A DNA stretch of 64,000 bases from UBA1568 sp964488025 (GTDB taxonomy: Bacteria; Patescibacteriota; Minisyncoccia; Moranbacterales; UBA1568), in NCBI GenBank assembly GCA_964488025.1, contig CAZATJ010000004.1, positions 1-64,000 of the forward strand. The letters are read 5' to 3'. Made by a program: the position numbers and the translations under genes. Position 1 is the first letter of the stretch; each line of letters opens with the position of its first letter. The notes beneath the pieces were generated by a model. It had not been told where the DNA came from. It worked only from the letters and a program-made list of their open reading frames with translations, and made no database searches. Of this stretch, positions 9,660 through 17,446 are shown in pieces.

Positions 9660-10868
9660 ATGAAGTTTGTTTTCAAAGCCAAAAATAATCAGGGTCGGGT
9701 GCACGAGGGCATAGTAGAAGCGACTGATCCCGCTGCGGCAGCCGATATTCTCAGACGTAACGATTTGGTACCGATTTCTCTTGAGGAAGAGAAAAAAGTT
9801 TTCGGTCTCTGGAAGGAGTTTCAGAAAATGTGGGAAGGCGTTTCACAGAAAGAACTGGTTATTTTTTTTCAGCAGCTTTCCACCCTGATTGAAGCCCATG
9901 TTCCAGTGGTTTCTTCTCTGCGTACCATTGAGGATCAGACGGCCAATCGATTCTTCCGCATCATTCTGAAAGAAATGGCTGACGACATCGAGGATGGTCT
10001 GCAGTTTTCGGTTGCCATCGAAAAGCACCCGGACATTTTTTCGCCACTGGTCACCAGTATGCTCCGTTCCGGCGAAGCTTCAGGGGAGCTGCAGCGCGCT
10101 ATCGATACCATTGCCAAGAATATTGAGAAAAATTACCAACTGGCCGCCAAAATCAAGGGAGCGCTTTATTACCCGGTTTTTGTCCTGGTCGTCGCCGGTA
10201 TTATCGGCTTTCTGGTGGTCACTTTCATTCTGCCGAAGATCACGATAATGATTAAGGAACTGAATGTGCCAGTACCCTGGTACACGGCAGCACTCATCTG
10301 GCTCGGAGATTTCATGAACGCCTACTGGTGGGCGGTTCTCATTGCTTTGGCGGGAGTGGTCGGTGGCATTTCTTATTACGCGAAGACGCCGGCCGGTAAG
10401 CGCGAATGGGAACAGGTGTTGTTGAAACTGCCGGTCATCGGAGCGCTCGCTCGGAGCATCTATATCACCCGGTTCGCGGAAAATTTCGGAGCACTTTTGA
10501 GTGGCGGTATTCCGGTTGTCCGGGCTCTCATTATCACCAGTCAGGTTATCGGCAATCATGTCTTTGAAAAAGTCGTTTTGCAGGCGGCGGATGAGGTGAA
10601 ATCCGGGGGGACTATTAGTACGGTTTTCATCACTTCAAAGGAGTTCCCCCCGATTGTCGCCCAGATGGTCCGTATCGGGGAAGAGACGGGATCACTCTCC
10701 ACGGTACTTACCAGTGTCGCTCGTTTCTACAATCAGGAAGTTGAGACGACGACTCGGAGTCTGACCACTCTTATCGAGCCGATTCTTATCGTGGCGCTCG
10801 GTATCGGTGTCGGCATCCTGGTGGTGGGAGTACTTCTGCCGATTTACAATATTGCTGGCCAACTCTAG
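9660..10868 (+). CDS. pilC: Pilus inner-membrane platform protein PilC
   Basis: A 402-residue GspF/PilC family protein with two repeated cytoplasmic helical domains (each starting around SQKELVIFFQQLSTLIEAHV and ITRFAENFGALLSGGIPVV) and three transmembrane segments. The conserved SGE box, TSMLRSGEASGELQRAI, and its repeat MVRIGEETGSLSTVL are clear. PilC couples the PilB and PilT motors to pilin extraction. It lies 21 bases after pilT. Confidence 0.95.
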   Translation: MKFVFKAKNNQGRVHEGIVEATDPAAAADILRRNDLVPISLEEEKKVFGLWKEFQKMWEGVSQKELVIFFQQLSTLIEAHVPVVSSLRTIEDQTANRFFRIILKEMADDIEDGLQFSVAIEKHPDIFSPLVTSMLRSGEASGELQRAIDTIAKNIEKNYQLAAKIKGALYYPVFVLVVAGIIGFLVVTFILPKITIMIKELNVPVPWYTAALIWLGDFMNAYWWAVLIALAGVVGGISYYAKTPAGKREWEQVLLKLPVIGALARSIYITRFAENFGALLSGGIPVVRALIITSQVIGNHVFEKVVLQAADEVKSGGTISTVFITSKEFPPIVAQMVRIGEETGSLSTVLTSVARFYNQEVETTTRSLTTLIEPILIVALGIGVGILVVGVLLPIYNIAGQL

Positions 10869-10885
10869 AGCGTTGAAGGAAAATG

Positions 10886-10894
10886 TGCTATACT
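10886..10894 (+). promoter_or_regulatory. Extended -10 promoter of the pilin genes
   Basis: TGC followed by TATACT (10889-10894), with no convincing -35. It would give an extra transcript for the abundantly needed pilins with a leader of about 60 bases carrying AGGAGG before the ATG. Confidence 0.55.
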
Positions 10895-10960
10895 GAAAAC
10901 GTGAACAAAAAAGAAAATGAAATATAAATATAAACATAAAAATAAGAAGGAGGTGAGTGT

Positions 10961-11335
10961 ATGAAAAAAACTTTACGAGGTTTTACTTTGATTGAGCTTT
11001 TGATTGTCATCGCTATTATTGGTATTTTGGCCTCTATCGTGTTGGTCAGTCTCGGGAACGCGAGAATCAAGGCGCAGCGGGCGGCTTTTAAGTCTGAGGT
11101 AGCCGGAGCAGTAGGAAGTTTCACGCTCGAATGTGATACAGCTGATCCGACACCGCCAGCTGATACGGGATCAACCGATTGGGATGCTGCTTTCGCTGCG
11201 TCGCCGAGTTGCGGTGCGAGCGGCGCGGGGACGTTTTCTATCGGAGCGGTACCGGTTTCTGCCGGACTGATTGCTGATGGCTGTACGGGAGCCACGGTTT
11301 CCGAGACCGGTCCTGATTTTGCTCTTTGTCCCTAG
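10961..11335 (+). CDS. Type IV pilin, copy 1
   Basis: A 124-residue prepilin. The leader is basic and short (MKKTLRG), followed by the cleavage and helix signature FTLIELLIVIAIIGILASIV with Glu at mature position 5. The C-terminal domain is small, Ser/Thr/Ala-rich and contains several cysteines that could form disulfides. A strong Shine-Dalgarno (AGGAGG) precedes the ATG. It resembles the next gene closely in its first 50 residues, suggesting a tandem duplication with diverged head domains. Confidence 0.93.
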   Translation: MKKTLRGFTLIELLIVIAIIGILASIVLVSLGNARIKAQRAAFKSEVAGAVGSFTLECDTADPTPPADTGSTDWDAAFAASPSCGASGAGTFSIGAVPVSAGLIADGCTGATVSETGPDFALCP

Positions 11336-11377
11336 TCTCTAATTATTTAAAAATTAATATCTAAGGAGGTGAATACT

Positions 11378-11773
11378 ATGAAAAAATCATTGAAAGGTTT
11401 TACCCTGATTGAACTCTTAATTGTTATCGCCATCATCGGTATTTTGGCCTCGATCGTGTTGGTCAGTCTCTCCGGTGCTCGGAACAAAGCCAACCGGGCG
11501 GCGTTTGCGGCTGAGGTGGCTGGTGCCGTGGCGGCGCTTGTTATCCAGTGCGATACGGCAGTTCCGACTTTGCCGACAGATACTGGTAACGTGAACTGGG
11601 GAGCGGTAGGTGCTAACTCTTGTGGGACTTCCGGTTCCGGAACGTTTACCGTGACGGCTACGAACATCAAGTCATTTGGTGCGACAGCGGCTGGTGCTTG
11701 TGCTGTCAACGTCACCGATGGCGGCGTGCTGGTTGGTGCAGCTCCGTTTGTGGCTCAGTGTCCAAGCAACTAG
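11378..11773 (+). CDS. Type IV pilin, copy 2
   Basis: A 131-residue prepilin. The ATG at 11378 is chosen because AAGGAGG ends 8 bases upstream; an in-frame GTG at 11369 overlaps that Shine-Dalgarno and is unlikely. Leader MKKSLKG and FTLIELLIVIAIIGILASIV are nearly identical to copy 1. The head domain has paired cysteines (QCDTA, NSCGTS, GACAVN, AQCPSN). Both copies are probably major or co-polymerising pilins processed by the peptidase encoded next. Confidence 0.92.
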   Translation: MKKSLKGFTLIELLIVIAIIGILASIVLVSLSGARNKANRAAFAAEVAGAVAALVIQCDTAVPTLPTDTGNVNWGAVGANSCGTSGSGTFTVTATNIKSFGATAAGACAVNVTDGGVLVGAAPFVAQCPSN

Positions 11774-11810
11774 CGGTTCATTTCGTGTGTTTATCGTGAT
11801 GCACGACACG

Positions 11811-11848
11811 AAAACAAAAAGCGCGGTGTAAACTGCGCTTTTTGTTTT
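11811..11848 (+). terminator. Terminator after pilin copy 2
   Basis: A perfect 14-base stem, AAAACAAAAAGCGC paired with GCGCTTTTTGTTTT, around a 10-base loop and ending in a T-rich run. It ends the pilin transcript immediately before the prepilin peptidase promoter. Confidence 0.85.
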
Positions 11849-11849
11849 G

Positions 11850-11858
11850 TGGTATACT
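11850..11858 (+). promoter_or_regulatory. Prepilin peptidase promoter, leaderless
   Basis: Extended -10 TGG-TATACT (TATACT 11853-11858). The ATG at 11865 lies only six bases beyond the box, so the predicted transcription start is the A of the start codon. Confidence 0.6.
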
Positions 11859-11864
11859 GTCAGT

Positions 11865-12668
11865 ATGATTATTCCTCTTTTCTTCATTCTCGGTCTTATC
11901 ATTGGGAGTTTTCTCAATGTGGTGGTGTGTCGGCTGAAAGAGGCGGAGACGCTTCTGGGTCGGTCTTTTTGTCGATCCTGCAAAAAGCAGATTCGCTGGT
12001 ACGACAACATCCCGCTCTTGAGCTTTCTTTTTCTCCAGGGTCGCTGTCGTGATTGTCGAGAGAGGATTTCCTGGCAGTATCCACTTCTGGAACTTACGAC
12101 CGCGCTGTGTTTCGCTTTGGTGGGAGCTTTTTTCTTTGTTTCTGATGATCGGGGTACCTGGATTGAAACGGCTTGGCTCTTGGGAGTAGTCAGTCTCCTT
12201 CTCTCTATCGCGGTCTATGACCTGGTGCATATGGAGATTCCGGTATCGCTCCTTGTCATCAGTGTCCTGTGGACCGGTCTTTTTTTGGGAATCGATTTTT
12301 TTGTTCAAAATTCTTGGCAGCTCTTGTGGTGGGAGAGTCGTTTGGCCCAGGGTGTTTTGGGCGGGGGTATCGTGGCGTTGTTCTTTTTTTCACTGGTGTA
12401 TGCCTCTCGGGAAACCTGGATGGGTTGGGGGGATGTCTGGCTCGGAGGTATAGTAGGGTTGGTGGTGGGTTTTCATGCGGTATTGTTCATGCTCACGCTT
12501 TCTTTTGGTCTGGGGGCGTTTCTCGGGCTACTTTTGATAGCTCTCAAGAAGAAAGGGATGAAGAGTCAGTTGCCGTTCGCGCCGTACCTGGTGCTTGGTA
12601 CGCTTTCTACCTTGTTTCTGCCGAGACTGTTTCCTGATTCGGTTATATGGCTCCTGCTCTTTTATTGA
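11865..12668 (+). CDS. pilD: Prepilin peptidase
   Basis: A 267-residue membrane aspartic protease/N-methyltransferase of the PilD/GspO family. The N-terminal part has GLIIGSFLNVVVCRL and a tetracysteine zinc motif (CRSC, CRDC). The catalytic aspartates are in the C-terminal part (YDLVHMEIP and GWGDVWLGG, the latter replacing the usual GxGD). ATG 11865 is preferred over a GTG 18 bases upstream because a -10 box ends six bases before it. It cleaves and methylates the prepilins encoded on either side. Confidence 0.92.
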   Translation: MIIPLFFILGLIIGSFLNVVVCRLKEAETLLGRSFCRSCKKQIRWYDNIPLLSFLFLQGRCRDCRERISWQYPLLELTTALCFALVGAFFFVSDDRGTWIETAWLLGVVSLLLSIAVYDLVHMEIPVSLLVISVLWTGLFLGIDFFVQNSWQLLWWESRLAQGVLGGGIVALFFFSLVYASRETWMGWGDVWLGGIVGLVVGFHAVLFMLTLSFGLGAFLGLLLIALKKKGMKSQLPFAPYLVLGTLSTLFLPRLFPDSVIWLLLFY

Positions 12669-12705
12669 TACAGAACCCGCGTCGATTTCAGACAAAAACA
12701 AGCAC

Positions 12706-13200
12706 ATGGAAAAAACAAAAACAAATCTTTTCGCCTTTACGCTTATCGAGCTGTTGGTCGTGGTGGCGATTATGGGAATCGCGGCGACCATTATTCTGGT
12801 CGACTGGAGCGGTGCTCGGACGAAACAGCAGCTTGATACTTCCGCGAGAGAAGTGGAGGCATTGATACGGGAAGGTCAGAACTATGCTTTAACCGGATTT
12901 CAGAGAGTCGCGGGAAGCGAACCCTGCGCTTTTCGGGTGACTTGGGGCGGGTCGGACTATTCCTTGACTTATCGGTATAAGTCGGCTGGTGCCTGTACTC
13001 AGTCTTTGGTATTGCAGTCGTACACACTTGCGAATGGCATTACTTTTTCTGCCGCATCAAGTGTGGATTTTACCCTCCCACACGGTGATTTTAGTGGAGC
13101 GACACGCACCATTGTCCTCTCTAAACTCAGTACCTTTCATACCGTTTGCGTGTATACCAATGGGCTGATAAATAATATTCCCGGAGCGGCTTGTCCGTAA
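12706..13200 (+). CDS. Minor pilin, GspH/FimT-like
   Basis: A 164-residue prepilin-like protein. Starting at ATG 12706 gives the leader MEKTKTNLFA and the helix FTLIELLVVVAIMGIAATII. Longer in-frame versions have no plausible leader. The C-terminal region is rich in beta strands. As the first of four minor-pilin genes after the peptidase, it matches the FimT/GspH position, where such proteins help start pilus assembly. Confidence 0.85.
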   Translation: MEKTKTNLFAFTLIELLVVVAIMGIAATIILVDWSGARTKQQLDTSAREVEALIREGQNYALTGFQRVAGSEPCAFRVTWGGSDYSLTYRYKSAGACTQSLVLQSYTLANGITFSAASSVDFTLPHGDFSGATRTIVLSKLSTFHTVCVYTNGLINNIPGAACP

Positions 13201-13213
13201 GAGTCTTTTTTCT

Positions 13214-13765
13214 ATGTTTTTATTCCATCTAACGAAAACTCCGAGGGGCTTTTCCATGCCAGAAGTGCTGCTTTCTCTTTTCGTACTAACAGTCGGATTG
13301 ATAACGATTGTCTCCGTGATGGCTGGAAGCTTGCGTTATTCCTATATGACTCGTGATACGATTATTGCGGCGGAATTGGCTCAGGAAGGCGTGGAACTGG
13401 TGCGCAATGTCAGGGATAACGATTTTATTTCCGGGACGGGATTCGCTGATTTTGATGTGGCCAAGCCGCACTGTCGTGCCGATTGGGTCGATGCCAGTTT
13501 TGTCTGTTGGCCAAATCAGAATCCTCCCTCACGCTATTATATGCAGTATTCCGGCGGACTGTACTCTCATGTGACCGGTGTCAAAGAACGTTATTCTCGA
13601 TACATTTATATCAATTATAATGATACTGTTGGCAGTGAGCGAGCCACTGTTCGAAGCTTTGTTTACTGGGGAACCTATATGCCGCCGGATACCGGAAACC
13701 CGGCCGGTTGCAATACGGCCAGTAAGTGCGTGTACGCGGAAACTTTTTTGACAGCCTGGAAATAA
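13214..13765 (+). CDS. Minor pilin, PilV-like
   Basis: A 183-residue prepilin with leader ending PRG, cleavage region FSMPEVLLSLFVLTVGLITI and the Glu+5 expected for membrane extraction. After the helix comes AAELAQEGVELVRNVRDND, typical of PilV/GspI-like minor pilins. It contains four cysteines in the head domain. It follows the GspH-like gene by 13 bases. Confidence 0.85.
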   Translation: MFLFHLTKTPRGFSMPEVLLSLFVLTVGLITIVSVMAGSLRYSYMTRDTIIAAELAQEGVELVRNVRDNDFISGTGFADFDVAKPHCRADWVDASFVCWPNQNPPSRYYMQYSGGLYSHVTGVKERYSRYIYINYNDTVGSERATVRSFVYWGTYMPPDTGNPAGCNTASKCVYAETFLTAWK

Positions 13766-13793
13766 CATATAAACCTTCTCCGGTTTCGTATCT

Positions 13794-14345
13794 ATGCATC
13801 CTCATTATCTCCGCACAACTCAGAAAGGATTTACACTGACAGAAATGCTGGTGTCCCTCTTTGTTTTCGGACTGGCGATGACGGGAGTGGCTCAGATTTT
13901 TTCCTCTTCTTTTTCCAGCTATCGGGTCAATCGGGCGGTGCAGTATGACGTCGAGACTGCCCAGCATACGCTTAATATCATGGCCAAGGAACTCCGTACC
14001 AGTTCCGTAGTCAGCGCCTCGGGGTCCCAGCAATTTGTCCAGTTTTATGATCATTCGCAGGGAAAATGTTTTCGCTATCGCATCAGTGGAGCCGCTTTAC
14101 AGGTGGCGTCAGCTACCTCGACCGGAGTATCAAATTGCAATGGTATGAGCTTGACATCCTTTACAACGATCAGTACAGGGACGGTCACGGGGTCGTTTCA
14201 GGTCACACCGTCGACAGCCGTTGGCGGACCTCCGACCAAGGTTGGGAAAGTGACGATTTTTCTCCAGATAGCGGAAGATACCACGCATCAGGCTCGTATC
14301 CAGACGACAGTATCACTCCGTGATTTCGGAAATATCGGTCTTTAA
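13794..14345 (+). CDS. Minor pilin, PilW/GspJ-like
   Basis: A 183-residue prepilin with leader ending QKG, then FTLTEMLVSLFVFGLAMTGV and a long N-terminal helix continuing to MAKELRTSS. This helix and the later beta-rich region match PilW/GspJ-like minor pilins. Its place between PilV-like and PilX-like genes supports the call. Confidence 0.85.
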   Translation: MHPHYLRTTQKGFTLTEMLVSLFVFGLAMTGVAQIFSSSFSSYRVNRAVQYDVETAQHTLNIMAKELRTSSVVSASGSQQFVQFYDHSQGKCFRYRISGAALQVASATSTGVSNCNGMSLTSFTTISTGTVTGSFQVTPSTAVGGPPTKVGKVTIFLQIAEDTTHQARIQTTVSLRDFGNIGL

Positions 14346-14360
14346 GTAATACAGAGGGCT

Positions 14361-14831
14361 ATGAAAAAAATGAGACGACAACCAAGGGGATCGGTACTTG
14401 CCCTTTCTCTTCTGATATTGAGTATGTTGCTTGCCATTGCGGTGAGCGGAGCGATGGTGGTGGTCGTGACAAAAAAAAGTGCCCGCGCGACCGAAAAATC
14501 GATGCTTGCTTTTCAAATTGCCGACGGTGCGGCGGAAAATATTTTGAAGAGAGTCTACAAGAACACGGATGCGACGCTCAGTATTTTAGCGACGAATCTT
14601 TATACGGGTGCTGGTACCCCATCCTGCAATGCCGGAGTAATAAGCGGAACGCTCCCCTCGGGTTCCGGAATATACACGGCGACTCTGTACCAGAATGATG
14701 GTAGCAAACTGAGTTGCAGTGGCTCAGGATACAGTACCTACGCCGAGTGGCGCTCCAAGCTGGTACACATGGTGGTTTCGGGGAGTTTTGCCGGTACGAT
14801 GCGGGCCATTGATGTCGGTGTGAGGCCTTAA
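14361..14831 (+). CDS. PilX/GspK-like minor pilin
   Basis: A 156-residue protein starting MKKMRRQPRG followed by SVLALSLLILSMLLAIAVSG. The Glu at mature position 5 found in other pilins is missing, as is common in PilX/GspK tip proteins. Two cysteines sit in the small head domain. It is the last gene of the pilus cluster. No PilQ secretin or PilP is encoded, consistent with a single-membrane cell. Confidence 0.78.
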   Translation: MKKMRRQPRGSVLALSLLILSMLLAIAVSGAMVVVVTKKSARATEKSMLAFQIADGAAENILKRVYKNTDATLSILATNLYTGAGTPSCNAGVISGTLPSGSGIYTATLYQNDGSKLSCSGSGYSTYAEWRSKLVHMVVSGSFAGTMRAIDVGVRP

Positions 14832-14883
14832 TTCTGATTATACTTTTTTCCCTTAGATAGGTCTTTTTTCTCCTGACAAGCGG

Positions 14884-14892
14884 TGCTACAAT
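14884..14892 (+). promoter_or_regulatory. ligA promoter, leaderless
   Basis: Extended -10 TGC-TACAAT (TACAAT 14887-14892). The ATG at 14900 follows after seven bases and coincides with the expected transcription start. Confidence 0.5.
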
Positions 14893-14899
14893 GGAAAAC

Positions 14900-17047
14900 A
14901 TGGAAGAAAGAGTAAGAAGAGAACAAGCAAAAAAGCGCATGGAGAGCTTGAGCCAGGAGATCGATACTCATAGGCAGGCTTATCATGTCACCGACCAGCC
15001 AATCATTTCCGACGAGGCCTATGACTCGCTTTTTTCAGAGTTGGTCGAACTGGAGCGTCTTTACCCTGAGTATATTTCCTCAACCAGCCCGACACAGCGT
15101 ATCGGCGGTGAGCCACTGAAGGCCTTCCGCAAAGTGAAACACGTCACTCAACAGTGGTCGTTTGATGATGTCTTCGACCATGACGAACTTGTCGCGTGGG
15201 ACAAGAAAGTGAAGCGTCTGTTACAAAAAGAAATTAAAGAAAGTAAGCTAGAAGCTAATCTGGAATATGTTTGTGAGCTCAAAATTGATGGTTTGAAAAT
15301 GATCCTGACTTATGAGCGGGGGGTCTTGGTTCGGGGAGCGACCCGGGGCGATGGTGTGGTTGGAGAGGAAGTGACTGAAAACCTCCGCACGATCAAAAGT
15401 GTTCCTTTGGAACTGAATCAGGATATGGTTTCGGGAATTTTTATCGGAGAGGTGTGGTTGCCCGGGAAAGAATTGGCGCGTATCAATAAGGAACGAGTCA
15501 AAAATGATGAGCCGCCCTTTGCCAATCCGCGCAATGCCGCTGCCGGATCGATTCGTCAGCTCGATTCGAAGGTGACGGCATCGCGAAGGCTCGATTCCTT
15601 CGTATACGACATTGATCAAATAACAATCAGCAATCAGCAATCGGAGAAAAACAAGGCATTTCCAGAAACGCAAATGGCGGAATTGGAACTTTTAAAGAAA
15701 TTAGGGTTTCAAGTGAATGAACACTTTCGTCTTTGTCGTGATATCAAAGAAATTGAAAGTTATTACCAGGAATGGAATGCTAAACGCCATACCCTGCCGT
15801 ATGGACTTGACGGTATCGTTATTAAGGTCAATCAGAAATCTTTGCAGGATGCCCTGGGCTATACCGGCAAGGCACCGCGTTTTGGGGTGGCCTATAAATT
15901 TCCAGCAGAGCAGGCGACGACGGTTGTGGAGGATGTTTCGGTGCAGATCGGCCGTACGGGAGTGCTGACCCCGGTGGCGCATTTGCGACCGGTCCGTATT
16001 GCTGGATCGGTGGTCAGTCGCGCGACGCTCCATAATTATGATGAAATCAGGCGTCTGGGCGTCCGAATCGGCGATACGGTTATTCTTCAGAAAGCAGGAG
16101 ACATTATTCCGGAGATTGTCTCGGTTATAGAGAATCTACGTACCGGAAAGGAAAAGAAAGTAAGCACTCCCCGTGCCTGTCCTATCTGCGGTTCGAATGT
16201 TGAAAGGAAAATTATTGGAGAAAAATCAAAAATCAGAAATTCTGAACGAAAGATACAAGAAAGCGCGGCCCTGTACTGTTCCAATGAGCGCTGTTTCGCC
16301 ATCGAAAAGGAATATCTTATCCATGCTGTTTCAAAGAAAGGTCTCGATATTCCGGGTTTGGGGGAAAAAATCGTCGAACAACTCATGAATGAGGGATTGG
16401 TAAAGGATTTGGCGGATATTTTTGCTCTGACAGCCGGTGATCTGGCGCCGCTTGAACGTTTCGCTGAAAAATCAGCGGTCAAACTGACGGATTCGGTCGC
16501 TCACGCCAAACAGGTGCCGGGGGCTAAGTTCATTTTCGCTCTCGGGATCCATCATGTCGGTGAAGAAACGGCGGAATTGATAGTAGCTTTCTTGATGGGA
16601 CGGAAAAATATTTCTCCGCTGAAGACTCCGGAAGATCTGATAAAAGCGTTTGCCGCTTTAACACAAGAAGATCTGCTTTCGATTAAGGGGATTGGCGAGG
16701 CAGTTGCCTTAAGCGTGATGGAATGGTTCGCTACCGAGCAAAACAGGGAACTTTTATCGAAATTAACGGAAGAGGGGGTCACAATTGTTTTCCCTGAAGT
16801 GAAACTCGCGGCGACGCTTTCCTGGCAAGGCAGGGTGTTCGTTTTGACCGGAGAGCTTGCTTCCTTTACAAGAGATGAAGCCAAGGCTATGATTAAGGAA
16901 AAAGGAGGATCAGTTTCGTCTTCAGTGAGCCGAAAAACCGACTACGTGGTCGCTGGTGTCCATCCGGGGAGCAAGTATGACGCGGCTAAAGAGTTGGGAG
17001 TGAAAATAGTGGATGAGGAAGAGTTTAAGAAGATGCTTCAGGAATAA
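14900..17047 (+). CDS. ligA: NAD-dependent DNA ligase
   Basis: A 715-residue LigA. It has the Ia/adenylation domain with the nucleophile motif CELKIDGLKM, an OB fold, a four-Cys zinc finger (CPIC ... CSNERC), helix-hairpin-helix repeats and a C-terminal BRCT domain ending at about residue 713. ATG 14900 is chosen over 14891 because the -10 box TACAAT overlaps the earlier codon. Two low-complexity inserts are unusual: SNQQSEKNKAF in the adenylation domain and EKSKIRNSERKIQES between the two halves of the zinc finger. Both resemble repeat sequences found elsewhere in the window. Confidence 0.95.
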   Translation: MEERVRREQAKKRMESLSQEIDTHRQAYHVTDQPIISDEAYDSLFSELVELERLYPEYISSTSPTQRIGGEPLKAFRKVKHVTQQWSFDDVFDHDELVAWDKKVKRLLQKEIKESKLEANLEYVCELKIDGLKMILTYERGVLVRGATRGDGVVGEEVTENLRTIKSVPLELNQDMVSGIFIGEVWLPGKELARINKERVKNDEPPFANPRNAAAGSIRQLDSKVTASRRLDSFVYDIDQITISNQQSEKNKAFPETQMAELELLKKLGFQVNEHFRLCRDIKEIESYYQEWNAKRHTLPYGLDGIVIKVNQKSLQDALGYTGKAPRFGVAYKFPAEQATTVVEDVSVQIGRTGVLTPVAHLRPVRIAGSVVSRATLHNYDEIRRLGVRIGDTVILQKAGDIIPEIVSVIENLRTGKEKKVSTPRACPICGSNVERKIIGEKSKIRNSERKIQESAALYCSNERCFAIEKEYLIHAVSKKGLDIPGLGEKIVEQLMNEGLVKDLADIFALTAGDLAPLERFAEKSAVKLTDSVAHAKQVPGAKFIFALGIHHVGEETAELIVAFLMGRKNISPLKTPEDLIKAFAALTQEDLLSIKGIGEAVALSVMEWFATEQNRELLSKLTEEGVTIVFPEVKLAATLSWQGRVFVLTGELASFTRDEAKAMIKEKGGSVSSSVSRKTDYVVAGVHPGSKYDAAKELGVKIVDEEEFKKMLQE
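15622..15645 (+). repeat. Family A repeat, in frame in ligA
   Basis: AACAATCAGCAATCAGCAAT is a tandem 7-mer-like (AATCAGC) insert that adds the residues SNQQS to LigA. The same motif recurs in miaA, dnaX and intergenic sites. Confidence 0.65.
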
Positions 17048-17049
17048 AA

Positions 17050-17155
17050 TCTTCAAGTTTCAATTCACAATTTTTAATCAATGATACAATGATGGGAATT
17101 TTGAAATTGAGGATTGTTTAGAAGTTAGAAATTGGTAATGAGAAATTGCGTCAAT
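17050..17155. repeat. AT-rich repeat-like spacer before gatC
   Basis: The spacer carries several copies of GAAATTG (TTTTGAAATTG, TAGAAATTGG, GAGAAATTGC) and the reverse-complement form CAATT. It looks like low-complexity repeat sequence rather than a coding region. Translation can read through it in the gatC frame, but GatC homology begins after it. Confidence 0.45.
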
Positions 17156-17443
17156 ATGCTTTCCGAAGAAGAGGTGAAAAATATCGCGTTGCTCAGTCGT
17201 ATCGGGCTGAAAGAGGAGGAGATTCCGCAGTATCAGAAAGACCTGTCGGCGGTTTTTGATTTTTTTCGTGAGCTTCAAACGTTACCGACGGACAATGTCG
17301 CCCCTATCGGCCATATTACCGGAAGAACCGATGTCATGCGCGGTGATCTGCATGAAGATTTCGGTCAGACGGGGAAGGATCAGATACTGAAGAATGCCCC
17401 CGATACCAAAGAAAATTTCCTCAAAGTCCGATCAGTCTTTTAG
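17156..17443 (+). CDS. gatC: Asp-tRNA(Asn)/Glu-tRNA(Gln) amidotransferase subunit C
   Basis: A 95-residue GatC. The start at ATG 17156 gives MLSEEEVKNIALLSRIGL, matching the family N-terminus. Upstream in-frame ATGs add residues encoded by a repeat-like spacer. GatC is the small belt that stabilises GatA-GatB in indirect charging of Gln-tRNA and/or Asn-tRNA. gatA follows after three bases; gatB is about 9 kb away. Confidence 0.92.
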   Translation: MLSEEEVKNIALLSRIGLKEEEIPQYQKDLSAVFDFFRELQTLPTDNVAPIGHITGRTDVMRGDLHEDFGQTGKDQILKNAPDTKENFLKVRSVF

Positions 17444-17446
17444 TTT

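Noticed and set aside
8961..9704. A 247-codon minus-strand open frame
   Set aside because: It is antisense to pilT, whose motifs are unmistakable.
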